Positions 35,288 through 43,804 of a stretch of 64,000 nucleotides of DNA are shown piece by piece. Every line of letters starts with the position of its first letter. The stretch's first letter is position 1. Both the position numbers and the translations under genes were made by a program. The notes beneath the pieces are model-generated. The model searched no databases. It was not told the DNA's origin and worked only from the letters and a program-made list of their open reading frames with translations. This DNA comes from Chryseobacterium sp. BGARF1 (GTDB taxonomy: Bacteria > Bacteroidota > Bacteroidia > Flavobacteriales > Weeksellaceae). The stretch lies in assembly GCF_001677955.1 (NCBI RefSeq), contig NZ_LELA01000092.1:78315-142314 (forward strand), given 5' to 3'.

Positions 35288-35743
35288 ATGAAAAAGCTTC
35301 TTCTCTTTTCTCTTTTTATCATCCTATTTCTCAATAGTTGCAGCATTACAAATTATAATTCCAAACGACCAATATATAAGTCTTCTCCAGTCAATCCAAA
35401 TAGCGGCATACATATTAATCCTAATGCACAAACAGAAAGAGAGTTTCAAGCATTAATAAAGACCTACAAACCTGAAACTGCAGAAGTTTTAAACAGTCTG
35501 TTGAATGATTCTTCAAACAGTCCAACCGTTTCGATTTCTGTAGAAAATAATTCGAACTGCAATATGGTTTTAACGATCAGTGGTAAAAATTATTTCAAAA
35601 AAATTCCTATTGCAGCTCATAAAACAGGTGCAGCAATGGTCCCAAAAAATCAGAATTACAACTTATCAGGAATGCTTTGCAACTCCCTGTATGAGAAAAC
35701 AAAGTTTATTACAAATTCTTTCAGTATAAAATTATCAAACTAA
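35288..35743 (+). CDS. Lipoprotein of the locally expanded family (possibly DUF6759), short form
   Basis: 151 residues. Lipoprotein signal peptide MKKLLLFSLFIILFLNSC, with the lipobox cysteine at residue 18. After a short linker only the C-terminal domain is present: LNSLLNDSSNSPTVSISV, NNSNCNMVLTISGKNYFKKI and LCNSLYEKTKF, with both family cysteines. It lacks the N-terminal LKSxNIxEI domain of the copies at 33642 and 35825, so it is the minimal and most divergent member. Probably outer-membrane anchored. Function unknown. Confidence 0.78.
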   Translation: MKKLLLFSLFIILFLNSCSITNYNSKRPIYKSSPVNPNSGIHINPNAQTEREFQALIKTYKPETAEVLNSLLNDSSNSPTVSISVENNSNCNMVLTISGKNYFKKIPIAAHKTGAAMVPKNQNYNLSGMLCNSLYEKTKFITNSFSIKLSN

Positions 35744-35766
35744 ACAATTATTACAATAATTGTTTA
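35741..35766. promoter_or_regulatory. 12-bp palindromic element over the stop codon and next promoter
   Basis: Arms taaacaattatt (35741-35752) and aataattgttta (35755-35766), 2-base centre. The left arm includes the stop codon of the short lipoprotein gene, and the right arm ends in the -7 element TAACTTTG (35765-35772). No T run follows, so an operator is as likely as a terminator. Confidence 0.4.
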
Positions 35767-35824
35767 ACTTTGTGATTAACAAAAAGTTTTGATTAGTAGT
35801 CAGAATTTATTAAAACACAATTTG

Positions 35825-36547
35825 ATGAAGAAAAAAACACTTGCTTTTTTCTTCTTTAATCTCATTTTTTCATCCTGCGCCAGTAATAGTACTGCCAAAG
35901 GTGATATCCTGAAAAGTACAAATATCAATGAGATTGAAGAATATCTCGGGAAAACACATCCTGAAGATCCGAAAAAAAGAATTCTAAAACAGCATGTCAT
36001 CGCATTGAAAAATGCAGAGTGGACAAAAGGTGCGAAAAATGCAAAACCAATGGAAGCAAGACCTGTTTTCATGGAATTACCCGATGCTTTAAGTCATAAG
36101 AAAGACAGTGAAGCTAATCAGGAAGTTTTCAGAAAGCTTCTATCTGAAACTTCAGAAGAACATAAGGAAAAGACAAAAATGCTCCTCAATAACATGTTTA
36201 ATGAAGACATTAGCAATAATGAGATTATTCTTTTGCTCAAAAATAATTCTGACTGCGATTTGGTTTTAGAAATATCAGGAAAGAAATTTTACAACCTTGC
36301 TGTTCCGGCGAGAGGAGAAAATTTCATTGTCTTAGATAAAGATACTTATAGCTTTTCAGGAAACCTTTGTGATGTAAAATATAAAAGCTCAAAAGATGTT
36401 AATAAAAGTCTTGTTGTCGTCTTACAAAATCCAGGATTCAAAGCAACAGATACTAAAGATCTAATTGCTGAAAACAAACCCGGCAAAAATTTAGAAAACA
36501 CGCAAAATAAACAAGTTTTGATGACTAAAAAAAAGAAGAAAAAATAG
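35825..36547 (+). CDS. Lipoprotein of the locally expanded family (possibly DUF6759)
   Basis: 240 residues from the ATG at 35825 (MKKKTLAFFFFNLIFSSC, lipobox cysteine at residue 18). The upstream in-frame extension starts with TTG and has no signal-peptide character. The N-terminal domain KGDILKSTNINEIEEYLGKTHPEDPKKRILKQHV matches the 33642 protein. The C-terminal domain has NNSDCDLVLEISGKKFYNLAV, PARGENFIVLDKDTY and LCDVKYKSS with the conserved cysteine pair. A lysine-rich tail (TKKKKKK) ends the protein. It is the last plus-strand gene before the ribosomal genes. Confidence 0.8.
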   Translation: MKKKTLAFFFFNLIFSSCASNSTAKGDILKSTNINEIEEYLGKTHPEDPKKRILKQHVIALKNAEWTKGAKNAKPMEARPVFMELPDALSHKKDSEANQEVFRKLLSETSEEHKEKTKMLLNNMFNEDISNNEIILLLKNNSDCDLVLEISGKKFYNLAVPARGENFIVLDKDTYSFSGNLCDVKYKSSKDVNKSLVVVLQNPGFKATDTKDLIAENKPGKNLENTQNKQVLMTKKKKKK

Positions 36548-36572
36548 TCTCTTTTTAAGCTATAACAAACAA

Positions 36573-36600
36573 AAACCGCTGAATACATTCAGCGGTTTTA
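36573..36600. terminator. Bidirectional terminator between the 35825 gene and rpsB
   Basis: 12-bp stem aaaccgctgaat (36573-36584) / attcagcggttt (36587-36598) with A/T runs on both sides; it lies between convergent genes. Confidence 0.87.
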
Positions 36601-36623
36601 TTATTTTAAAGATAATCTTTAGA

Positions 36624-37388
36624 TTATTCAGCAGAGTCGAAATCTGCATCTTTATCAGCAGAAACTACTTCACCTTCTTCTTTAGATTTTTCTTTATCAG
36701 CTTTTCTTTGAGTCTGACCTTCTTTGATAGATTCTGAAACAACGCTCAAGATCATATCGATAGACTTAGAAGCATCATCATTTCCTGGGATAACGAAGTC
36801 AACTTTTCTAGGGTCAGAGTTAGTATCAACAATACCGAAAACTGGAATACCTAATTTCTTAGCTTCAGTTACAGCGATATGTTCTCTCATAATATCTACA
36901 ACGAAAATCGCAGAAGGAAGACGTACCATGTCAGAGATAGAACCTAAGTTTTTCTCTAAGTTAGCTCTTTGTCTGTCAACCTGTAATCTTTCTTTTTTAG
37001 ATAAAGTTTCGAACGTACCGTCTTTTTTCATTTTGTCGATATGGTTCATTTTCTTTACAGCTTTTCTGATTGTAACGAAATTCGTTAACATACCTCCCGG
37101 CCATCTTTCTGTAATATAAGGCATATTAAGTTCAGCAGCGTGCTTAGCAACTACTTCTTTCGCTTGCTTCTTAGTCGCTACGAAAAGAACTTTTTTACCT
37201 GCAGAAGTTAATTTTTCTAAAGCGCTGCACGCTTCATCCAATTTAACAGCTGTTTTATGTAAGTCTACAATGTGAATACCATTTTTCTCCATAAAAATGT
37301 ATGGAGCCATATTTGGATTCCACTTTCTAGTCATGTGACCGAAGTGTACACCAGCCTCTAGAAGGTCTTTTACATTTGCTTTTGCCAT
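36624..37388 (-). CDS. rpsB: 30S ribosomal protein S2
   Basis: Small-subunit protein required for late 30S assembly and for S1 binding. It opens VKDLLEAGVHFGHMTRKWNPNMAPYIF, the S2 signature, and has ERWPGGMLTNFVTIR and FGIVDTNSDP further on. At 254 residues it includes a charged tail (KSKEEGEVVSADKDADFDSAE) common in Bacteroidota. It is third in the rplM-rpsI-rpsB order. A 183-base gap upstream separates it from rpsI, unlike the 6-base gap between rplM and rpsI. tsf, its usual next gene, is absent downstream. Confidence 0.97.
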   Translation of the reverse strand: MAKANVKDLLEAGVHFGHMTRKWNPNMAPYIFMEKNGIHIVDLHKTAVKLDEACSALEKLTSAGKKVLFVATKKQAKEVVAKHAAELNMPYITERWPGGMLTNFVTIRKAVKKMNHIDKMKKDGTFETLSKKERLQVDRQRANLEKNLGSISDMVRLPSAIFVVDIMREHIAVTEAKKLGIPVFGIVDTNSDPRKVDFVIPGNDDASKSIDMILSVVSESIKEGQTQRKADKEKSKEEGEVVSADKDADFDSAE

Positions 37389-37535
37389 GTTTTCTGTTTT
37401 TGTTAGTTTACTTTCCGTTTCTTAAACAATCAACAACTTCTTTAGATGGGAGAAGCGTTTGGATGCTAAACGTAACGGGCAATTTTTTTGTTTTGATAAA
37501 TAGATTTAAGATAAAAGATAACAAACGGAATAAAT

Positions 37536-37570
37536 TCTGAAATATGAAATCTTGTATCTGAAGTCTGAAA
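37536..37570. repeat. Degenerate heptanucleotide repeat between rpsI and rpsB
   Basis: Five consecutive 7-base units close to tctgaaR (tctgaaa, tatgaaa, tcttgta, tctgaag, tctgaaa) end one base before the rpsI stop codon. Rest of the 37389-37571 spacer: the minus-strand leader of rpsB with a small cgttt/aaacg hairpin; no clear promoter seen. Confidence 0.55.
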
Positions 37571-37571
37571 A

Positions 37572-37958
37572 TTAACGTTTTGAGAACTGGAATCTCTTTC
37601 TTGCTTTTTTCTGACCTGGTTTCTTTCTTTCCACCATTCTTGCATCTCTTGTAAGTAAACCTGCAGGCTTCAATGCTAATCTAAATTCAGCATTAATTTC
37701 GCAAAGTGCTCTAGAAATACCTAATCTGATAGCTTCTGCTTGACCTGTATTACCACCACCGAAAACATTTACGGTAACGTCATACTGACCAACAGTTTCA
37801 GAAAGGATAAACGGCTGGTTTAATTTGTAAACCATCACGTCTGTAGAGAAATAAGTTGCAGCTTCTTTACCGTTTACTGTAATAACACCAGAACCCGGCT
37901 TTACATAAACTCTAGCTACAGAAGTCTTTCTTCTTCCGATTTTGTGAACTATAGACAT
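37572..37958 (-). CDS. rpsI: 30S ribosomal protein S9
   Basis: 128-residue S9, whose C-terminal tail reaches the P-site tRNA. The start is [18 protein letters not shown], with [22 protein letters not shown] in the middle and the basic C-terminus [17 protein letters not shown] ending in the conserved KR. It is 6 bases downstream of rplM and cotranscribed with it. Confidence 0.97.
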   Translation of the reverse strand: MSIVHKIGRRKTSVARVYVKPGSGVITVNGKEAATYFSTDVMVYKLNQPFILSETVGQYDVTVNVFGGGNTGQAEAIRLGISRALCEINAEFRLALKPAGLLTRDARMVERKKPGQKKARKRFQFSKR

Positions 37959-37964
37959 AATTAA

Positions 37965-38420
37965 TTATTTAAATTCGTTAACATTAATTGTTTTAGGCTG
38001 TTGAGCTTCATGCTTGTGCTCAGTTCCTTCATATAAATAAAGGTTTTTAAGCAATGCAGATCCTAATCTGTTTTTTGGAAGCATACCTTTTACAGATTTT
38101 TCCAATACTTTTAAAGAATCTTTTTTCTGAAGTTCAAGAGCTGTCATAGACTTCTGTCCACCAGGGTAACCTGTATGCCAGATGTAAGTCTTATCGTTCC
38201 ACTTGTTTCCTGAAAGAGTAACTTTCCCAGCATTCAAAACAATAACATTATCACCACAATCTACGTGAGGTGTAAAGTTTGCTTTGTGCTTACCTCTCAA
38301 AATCTTTGCAACCGTAGAAGCTAGTCTTCCTAACGGCTGTCCTTCAGCGTCTACCACAACCCATTCTTTATTAGCAGTAGCTTTGTTCGCTGAAACAGTT
38401 TTGTAACTTAATGTATTCAC
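37965..38420 (-). CDS. rplM: 50S ribosomal protein L13
   Basis: 151-residue L13, an early-assembly large-subunit protein. Landmarks are WVVVDAEGQPLGRLASTVAKILRGKHKANFTPHVDCGD, KTYIWHTGYPGG and the C-terminal LPKNRLGSALLKNLYLYEGTEHKHEAQQP, all typical. It is the first gene of the ribosomal operon; a consensus -7 element lies about 50 bases upstream. Confidence 0.97.
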   Translation of the reverse strand: MNTLSYKTVSANKATANKEWVVVDAEGQPLGRLASTVAKILRGKHKANFTPHVDCGDNVIVLNAGKVTLSGNKWNDKTYIWHTGYPGGQKSMTALELQKKDSLKVLEKSVKGMLPKNRLGSALLKNLYLYEGTEHKHEAQQPKTINVNEFK

Positions 38421-38467
38421 ACGTTTTAGTTAAAGATTAAACATAATTTTTCCCTTAAAAGGGTGTG

Positions 38468-38475
38468 CAAAGGTA
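38468..38475 (-). promoter_or_regulatory. -7 element for the rplM-rpsI operon
   Basis: On the minus strand it reads TACCTTTG, a strong match to TAnnTTTG, preceded by an AT-rich region. The rest of the 238-base spacer (38421-38658) shows nothing else I can name. Confidence 0.6.
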
Positions 38476-38658
38476 CACATATTTTTCTAATCTGAAAACT
38501 TATTTTAAATTAAAGTATTGAAAATAAAGATATTTAATAAGTTAGCACTTTAAAAAGAATCAATATTTATCCATTAAAAGGTGAGAGCCAATCCTATATA
38601 AATTAAAAATTCAGCAAATATGTACTTCGCCAATTTGTTTTCAACGATAATTTCCTGA

Positions 38659-38991
38659 TTAATTACGCAACGATTTACTTCCTCTGAAACTTGCAAATAA
38701 ATAATAAGCAACAAAAACAGTCGAAAACTTAATAATAGAAGGAATTGCCAATTCTAAATTGAATATCAAAGCACCAACAGCAACTAAAAGTGCCATCGCT
38801 CCAAAAGACAATCCCATTTTTTGGAAAAGAGAGAATTTAACATCATCTAAAAAATAAGCCAATCCCCACGCAAGACCGAAAGCAATAGCATAATAAAGTT
38901 CTAAACCAAGATCCTGAACTTCCATAAACAAATAGTTAATCAGAAAAATAATTCCGGATCCCAACACAAAATAAATCAACGCTCTTTTCAT
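38659..38991 (-). CDS. Small integral membrane protein of unknown function
   Basis: 110 residues from the ATG at 38991 (MKRALIYFVLGSGIIFL). The open frame extends 14 codons upstream, but that part overlaps a TATTTTTG promoter-like element on the minus strand. Four hydrophobic segments are visible (ALIYFVLGSGIIFLINYL, YAIAFGLAWGLAYFL, FGAMALLVAVGALIF, TVFVAYYLFASF). The C-terminus is short and basic (RGSKSLRN). I do not recognise the family. It stands alone between the ribosomal operon and icmF. Confidence 0.7.
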   Translation of the reverse strand: MKRALIYFVLGSGIIFLINYLFMEVQDLGLELYYAIAFGLAWGLAYFLDDVKFSLFQKMGLSFGAMALLVAVGALIFNLELAIPSIIKFSTVFVAYYLFASFRGSKSLRN

Positions 38992-39245
38992 ACCATAATA
39001 TATAATGCAAAAATAAAGAATTAAATTTTGCAATCATTTTTAAACATAGAATAAAGCTTATATAATTTTAAAACAAATATTTAATAAAGTACATCAGCCA
39101 ATTCTCTAAAAACAAAACCAATCTATAAATATCTAAACAACAGAACAAATGTTTGTTAAGTCGGAGAAAACGACTTCAACCCAAACACAATAAACATTTA
39201 AAAATCAATAATTTAATTTCAAATTAGCGGTTTTTAATTTATTGT

Positions 39246-39253
39246 TATATTTG
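39246..39253 (+). promoter_or_regulatory. -7 element for icmF
   Basis: TATATTTG, 25 bases before the ATG at 39279. The rest of 39034-39278 shows no other structure I can support. Confidence 0.5.
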
Positions 39254-39278
39254 GAATTCAGAAATTTCTAGATTTTTT

Positions 39279-42200
39279 ATGGAAACCCAAAAATATACTC
39301 CAACAAATAAAGTAAGAATTGTAACAGCTGCGTCGTTATTCGACGGGCACGATGCTGCAATTAATATCATGCGTCGTGTGATTCAGGGAACAGGATGCGA
39401 AGTGATCCACCTTGGCCACGACAAATCTGCTGAAGAAGTAGTAAATACAGCCATTCAGGAAGATGCAAACGCAATTGCTCTAACATCTTATCAAGGTGGT
39501 CACAACGAATATTTTAAATATATCTACGACCTTTTAAGAGAGAAAAATTCTCCGCAAATCAAGATTTTTGGTGGCGGTGGCGGTGTAATCTTGCCTGAAG
39601 AAATCGAAGACATTATGGCTTACGGAATCGACAGAATTTATTCTCCAGACGATGGTCGTGAACTTGGCTTACAGGGAATGATCGATGATTTGGTGAAAAG
39701 ATCAGACTTTCCAACAGGAAGAGATGTCAAAGCTGAAGATTTAGATTCAATTAGTTTTGAAAATTCTACAAGCATTGCTAAAATCATTTCTGCGGTCGAA
39801 AACTTCTCAGAAGAAAAACCAGACTTGGTAAAAGCGATAGACGAAAAATCAAAAGATTTAAATATTCCTATCATCGGTATCACAGGAACTGGTGGAGCCG
39901 GAAAATCTTCTTTGACAGACGAATTGGTAAGACGTTTTATCCGTTCAAACCCAGATAAAAAAATTGCCATTATCTCCATTGACCCTTCGAAAAAGAAAAC
40001 CGGAGGCGCGTTATTGGGTGACAGAATTCGTATGAACGCGATCAATGATCCTCGAGTTTATATGCGCTCGATGGCAACGCGAGAAAACAACGTTTCTGTT
40101 TCTCCCTTTATTCATTCAGCATTGAATGTATTGAAATTAGCTCATCCAGATGTAATCATTTTGGAAACTTCAGGTATCGGACAGTCTGGTTCGGAAGTTT
40201 CGGATTTTGCTGATGTTTCAATGTACGTAATGACTCCTGAATATGGTGCTTCTACACAGTTGGAAAAAATCGACATGTTGGATTATGCAGATTTGGTTGC
40301 TTTAAATAAATCGGATAAGCGTGGTGCGCTTGATGCGCTTCAAGCTGTCAGAAAACAGTTTCAGAGAAACCATTTATTGTGGGAAAGTCCATTGGATGAT
40401 ATGCCGGTTTATGCAACAAAAGCATCCCAATTCAACGATCACGGAACGACTGATCTTTACAATAGATTAGTTGAAAAAGTAAATGACAAGTTTACAGATT
40501 TAAACTTGCAAGGTTTCGTTGAGCAAGAAGTTTCTGAAGATATCACGATAATTCCTCCGAAAAGAGTTCGTTATCTTTCTGAAATTGTTGAAAACAACAG
40601 AATTTATGACGCGAATGTTGAAAAACAGGCTGAATTAGCAAGAAAAATGTATCATATTGAAGGAGTGAAAAAATTCCTTTCTAATGAAACTTTAGATACA
40701 GAATATCAAAAAGCAGAAAAAGATCTTCAACAGGAAAATATCGACTTCTTAAAAAATTGGGATGATACGAAAGAAGCTTTCAAAGCTGAATTTTATTCTT
40801 ACTTCGTTCGTGGAAAAGAAATTAAAGTTGAAACCTCAACAGAATCTTTATCTCATTTAAAAATTCCTAAAATTTCATTACCAAAATACACCGATTGGGG
40901 AGATTTGATTAAATGGAAAGGTCAGGAAAATCTTCCTGGAGGATTTCCTTACACAGCCGGAATTTATCCTTTCAAAAGAACAGGAGAAGATCCGACGAGG
41001 ATGTTTGCCGGAGAAGGAGGTCCTGAAAGAACCAACAGAAGATTCCACTACGTTTCTGCGGAAATGGATGCAAAACGTTTGTCTACAGCGTTTGACTCGG
41101 TGACTCTTTACGGACAAGACCCTGCTCTACCACCGGATATCTATGGTAAGATCGGAAATGCGGGTGTTTCTATTGCAACATTAGATGATGCTAAAAAATT
41201 GTATTCCGGATTTGATTTGGTGAATGCAATGACTTCGGTTTCAATGACGATCAACGGACCTGCGCCGATGTTGTTGGCTTTCTTTATGAACGCTGCGATC
41301 GATCAGAATGTTGAAAAATATATCGCTGAACATAAGCTTGAAGCTAATGTTGAAAAAGCTTTAAAAGCAAAATTCGACGATAAAGGTTTGGAAAGACCAA
41401 AATATAACGGAGAATTACCTCCATCAAACAATGGTTTAGGTTTAAAATTATTAGGTCTGACCGGAGACGAAGTGATTCCTGCAGAAGCTTATGCTGAAAT
41501 TAAGGCTAAAACGATTGCGACCGTTCGTGGTACCGTTCAGGCTGACATTTTAAAAGAAGACCAGGCTCAGAATACGTGTATTTTCTCTACTGAATTTGCC
41601 TTAAGATTAATGGGTGACGTTCAGGAATATTTCATCACAGAAAAAGTGAGAAACTTCTACTCTGTTTCAATTTCTGGATATCACATTGCAGAAGCAGGAG
41701 CAAACCCGGTTTCTCAGTTGGCATTTACACTCGCAAATGGTTTCACGTATGTTGAATATTATTTGTCAAGAGGAATGGACATCAATGATTTTGCACCGAA
41801 CTTATCGTTCTTCTTCTCCAACGGTATCGACCCTGAATATTCAGTGATCGGACGTGTAGCGAGAAGAATCTGGGCAAAAGCAATGAAACTGAAATATGGA
41901 GCAGACGAAAGAAGCCAGATGTTGAAATACCACATCCAAACTTCAGGACGTTCGCTTCACGCTCAGGAAATTGATTTCAATGATATCAGAACAACGCTTC
42001 AGGCGCTTTATGCGATCTACGATAACTGTAACTCACTTCACACGAATGCATATGACGAGGCGATTACAACTCCGACTGAGCAGTCTGTAAGAAGAGCAAT
42101 GGCAATTCAGTTGATTATTAATAAAGAATTAGGATTGGCTAAAAACGAAAATCCGCTTCAAGGTTCATTTATTATTGAAGAATTGACGGATCTTGTTGAA

Positions 42201-42626
42201 GAAGCTGTTTACGCAGAATTCGACAGAATCACAGAAAGAGGTGGTGTTTTGGGTGCAATGGAAACGATGTATCAACGTTCAAAAATTCAGGAAGAGTCAA
42301 TGCATTACGAATGGTTGAAACATACAGGAGAATATCCAATCATCGGAGTAAACACTTTCCTTGGAAAAGATGGTTCGCCAACTGTTCGTCCGGGAGAAGT
42401 TATCCGTTCAACTGAAGAAGAAAAGCAGGTGCAGATTGAAACGCTTCATAATTTCCAAAAGTCTAATGAAGACAAATCTGAAGCTGCCTTGAAAACATTA
42501 CAACACGCTGCCATCAATCAGCAGAATTTATTTAATGTCATGATGGATGCTGTGAAATATTGTTCGCTTGGACAAATTACCAATGCTCTATTTGAAGTGG
42601 GTGGTAAGTACAGAAGAAACATGTAA
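39279..42626 (+). CDS. icmF: Fused isobutyryl-CoA mutase with G-protein chaperone (IcmF)
   Basis: 1115-residue adenosylcobalamin-dependent mutase interconverting isobutyryl- and n-butyryl-CoA. Order: N-terminal B12-binding domain ([15 protein letters not shown]), MeaB-like GTPase domain with P-loop [17 protein letters not shown] near residue 200 and [19 protein letters not shown], then the catalytic barrel ([13 protein letters not shown] onwards). Residue 576 is Phe in RMFAG and residue 764 is Gln in AQNTCIF, where methylmalonyl-CoA mutase has Tyr and Arg to hold the carboxylate; this supports IcmF over MCM. The G domain protects and loads the cofactor. It is monocistronic with its own promoter and terminator. 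Confidence 0.92.
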   Translation: METQKYTPTNKVRIVTAASLFDGHDAAINIMRRVIQGTGCEVIHLGHDKSAEEVVNTAIQEDANAIALTSYQGGHNEYFKYIYDLLREKNSPQIKIFGGGGGVILPEEIEDIMAYGIDRIYSPDDGRELGLQGMIDDLVKRSDFPTGRDVKAEDLDSISFENSTSIAKIISAVENFSEEKPDLVKAIDEKSKDLNIPIIGITGTGGAGKSSLTDELVRRFIRSNPDKKIAIISIDPSKKKTGGALLGDRIRMNAINDPRVYMRSMATRENNVSVSPFIHSALNVLKLAHPDVIILETSGIGQSGSEVSDFADVSMYVMTPEYGASTQLEKIDMLDYADLVALNKSDKRGALDALQAVRKQFQRNHLLWESPLDDMPVYATKASQFNDHGTTDLYNRLVEKVNDKFTDLNLQGFVEQEVSEDITIIPPKRVRYLSEIVENNRIYDANVEKQAELARKMYHIEGVKKFLSNETLDTEYQKAEKDLQQENIDFLKNWDDTKEAFKAEFYSYFVRGKEIKVETSTESLSHLKIPKISLPKYTDWGDLIKWKGQENLPGGFPYTAGIYPFKRTGEDPTRMFAGEGGPERTNRRFHYVSAEMDAKRLSTAFDSVTLYGQDPALPPDIYGKIGNAGVSIATLDDAKKLYSGFDLVNAMTSVSMTINGPAPMLLAFFMNAAIDQNVEKYIAEHKLEANVEKALKAKFDDKGLERPKYNGELPPSNNGLGLKLLGLTGDEVIPAEAYAEIKAKTIATVRGTVQADILKEDQAQNTCIFSTEFALRLMGDVQEYFITEKVRNFYSVSISGYHIAEAGANPVSQLAFTLANGFTYVEYYLSRGMDINDFAPNLSFFFSNGIDPEYSVIGRVARRIWAKAMKLKYGADERSQMLKYHIQTSGRSLHAQEIDFNDIRTTLQALYAIYDNCNSLHTNAYDEAITTPTEQSVRRAMAIQLIINKELGLAKNENPLQGSFIIEELTDLVEEAVYAEFDRITERGGVLGAMETMYQRSKIQEESMHYEWLKHTGEYPIIGVNTFLGKDGSPTVRPGEVIRSTEEEKQVQIETLHNFQKSNEDKSEAALKTLQHAAINQQNLFNVMMDAVKYCSLGQITNALFEVGGKYRRNM

Positions 42627-42679
42627 CGGCAGGGCCGTAGCCAATTATTAACTACTAACTGTTTTAATAATTATAAAGT

Positions 42680-42710
42680 AAACCTCAAGGAATTTTCTTT
42701 GAGGTTTTTT
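42680..42710 (+). terminator. Intrinsic terminator of icmF
   Basis: 9-bp stem aaacctcaa (42680-42688) / ttgaggttt (42699-42707) followed by T. Confidence 0.85.
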
Positions 42711-42739
42711 GTACTTTTACTTTAAGAAAAATATTAACA

Positions 42740-42937
42740 ATGAAAAGTTTTAGCAAAACAATTTTAGCAATTTACTTAATGGGATCTGCTGTCTCGTGTA
42801 AATCTTATCCGATGGAGGCTCCTCAAAAAAGCGATGTCGATAGAAATTCTGAAGAACTTCAAAAAAGACAAGCTGCGGAACGTGAAAAAACAGAGGCTAG
42901 TTATCTAAATAATTTTGGAAAACCTCCAAGCAAATAG
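42740..42937 (+). CDS. Small lipoprotein
   Basis: 65 residues. Signal peptide MKSFSKTILAIYLMGSAVSC with lipobox cysteine at residue 20, followed by a charged, probably helical tail (DRNSEELQKRQAAEREKTEASYL). It is likely anchored in a membrane facing the periplasm. I do not recognise it. It is separated from icmF by a terminator and may have its own promoter in the gtacttttac region. Confidence 0.65.
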   Translation: MKSFSKTILAIYLMGSAVSCKSYPMEAPQKSDVDRNSEELQKRQAAEREKTEASYLNNFGKPPSK

Positions 42938-43023
42938 CTTAATTTAAACTTTGTCACAACAAAAGATCTTCAAGAAATCTCTTTGAGGTTTATTGTATTT
43001 TTAATCAAATAGAAAGCTCAGCT

Positions 43024-43800
43024 ATGAAAAAAGAATTCTACATAAAAAAACCTTGTGAAGAACTTTGGAATAATATGAAAGAAATAAGTGATGGGAAATT
43101 TTGTAGTTTTTGTCAAAAGAAAGTTTATGATTTAGATAAAATCCCATCTCTAGAATTTGATAATTTCACAAAGAACAATACACAAATCTGTGGAAAGAAA
43201 ACATCAATTAAGCCTGTTCTATCAGGTTTGTTTTTGGTTTTAACTCTTACTTCTTCTACATATTTGCATGCACAGAGCAACAATAAATCAGTAACAGAAA
43301 ATACTTATCAAAAGGAAATAACAATTAATGGAAAGCTAACCACATCTGAAAATAGAAAATTAATTTCTGGTGAGATCTTTTTGGTGACTTTAGAAAAAGT
43401 CTGTTCTGCTAAAGCAGATGGAAGCGGAAACTTCTCTTTAAAATTTCCTGAGAAAATTTTATCAGAATATAACATCCTTAGAATTGATTATGCAATTTCA
43501 GAAGACGGAACAGAATTTAATGATTCAAAAACTTCAATTTTTAAAATAGACGAATTATTAGGAAAACAAAACTTTGAAGTTGAAGAACAATATATAACTA
43601 TTGGCGATGTCATTTTCCTTGCACATCCACCCCCAGATTATTATTATTTTGATGGCAAAATCACAAACAAAAGAAAATTTAAAAAATTAAAACAGAAAAA
43701 TTCCAATTACAAATACATGAAATTCCATGATGATGTTGTCGTTAAAAAATTAACTGGAAAAAGCTTTGTAAACGACCTTTATTTGTTATATTCAAATTAA
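43024..43800 (+). CDS. Membrane protein with N-terminal cysteine-motif domain and secreted C-terminal domain
   Basis: 258 residues. The first ~58 residues form a small domain with Cys at 11, 27, 30 and 56 (KKPCEELWNNM, DGKFCSFCQKKVYDLDK), like the recurrent Bacteroidota KPCxxxWxxM...CxxC...VxDF module, possibly metal-binding. A single membrane segment follows (residues ~61-83, SGLFLVLTLTSSTYLHAQ). The remainder (~175 residues) begins with a carboxypeptidase-regulatory-like stretch (ITINGKLTTSENRKLISGEIFLVTL). The topology would put the Cys domain in the cytosol and the rest outside. Probably cotranscribed with the next gene, 4 bases downstream. No function is known to me. Confidence 0.7.
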   Translation: MKKEFYIKKPCEELWNNMKEISDGKFCSFCQKKVYDLDKIPSLEFDNFTKNNTQICGKKTSIKPVLSGLFLVLTLTSSTYLHAQSNNKSVTENTYQKEITINGKLTTSENRKLISGEIFLVTLEKVCSAKADGSGNFSLKFPEKILSEYNILRIDYAISEDGTEFNDSKTSIFKIDELLGKQNFEVEEQYITIGDVIFLAHPPPDYYYFDGKITNKRKFKKLKQKNSNYKYMKFHDDVVVKKLTGKSFVNDLYLLYSN

Positions 43801-43804
43801 ATAA

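Noticed and set aside
39638..40045. A 135-codon open frame antisense to icmF
   Set aside because: It overlaps the conserved GTPase domain of IcmF and has no recognisable protein features.
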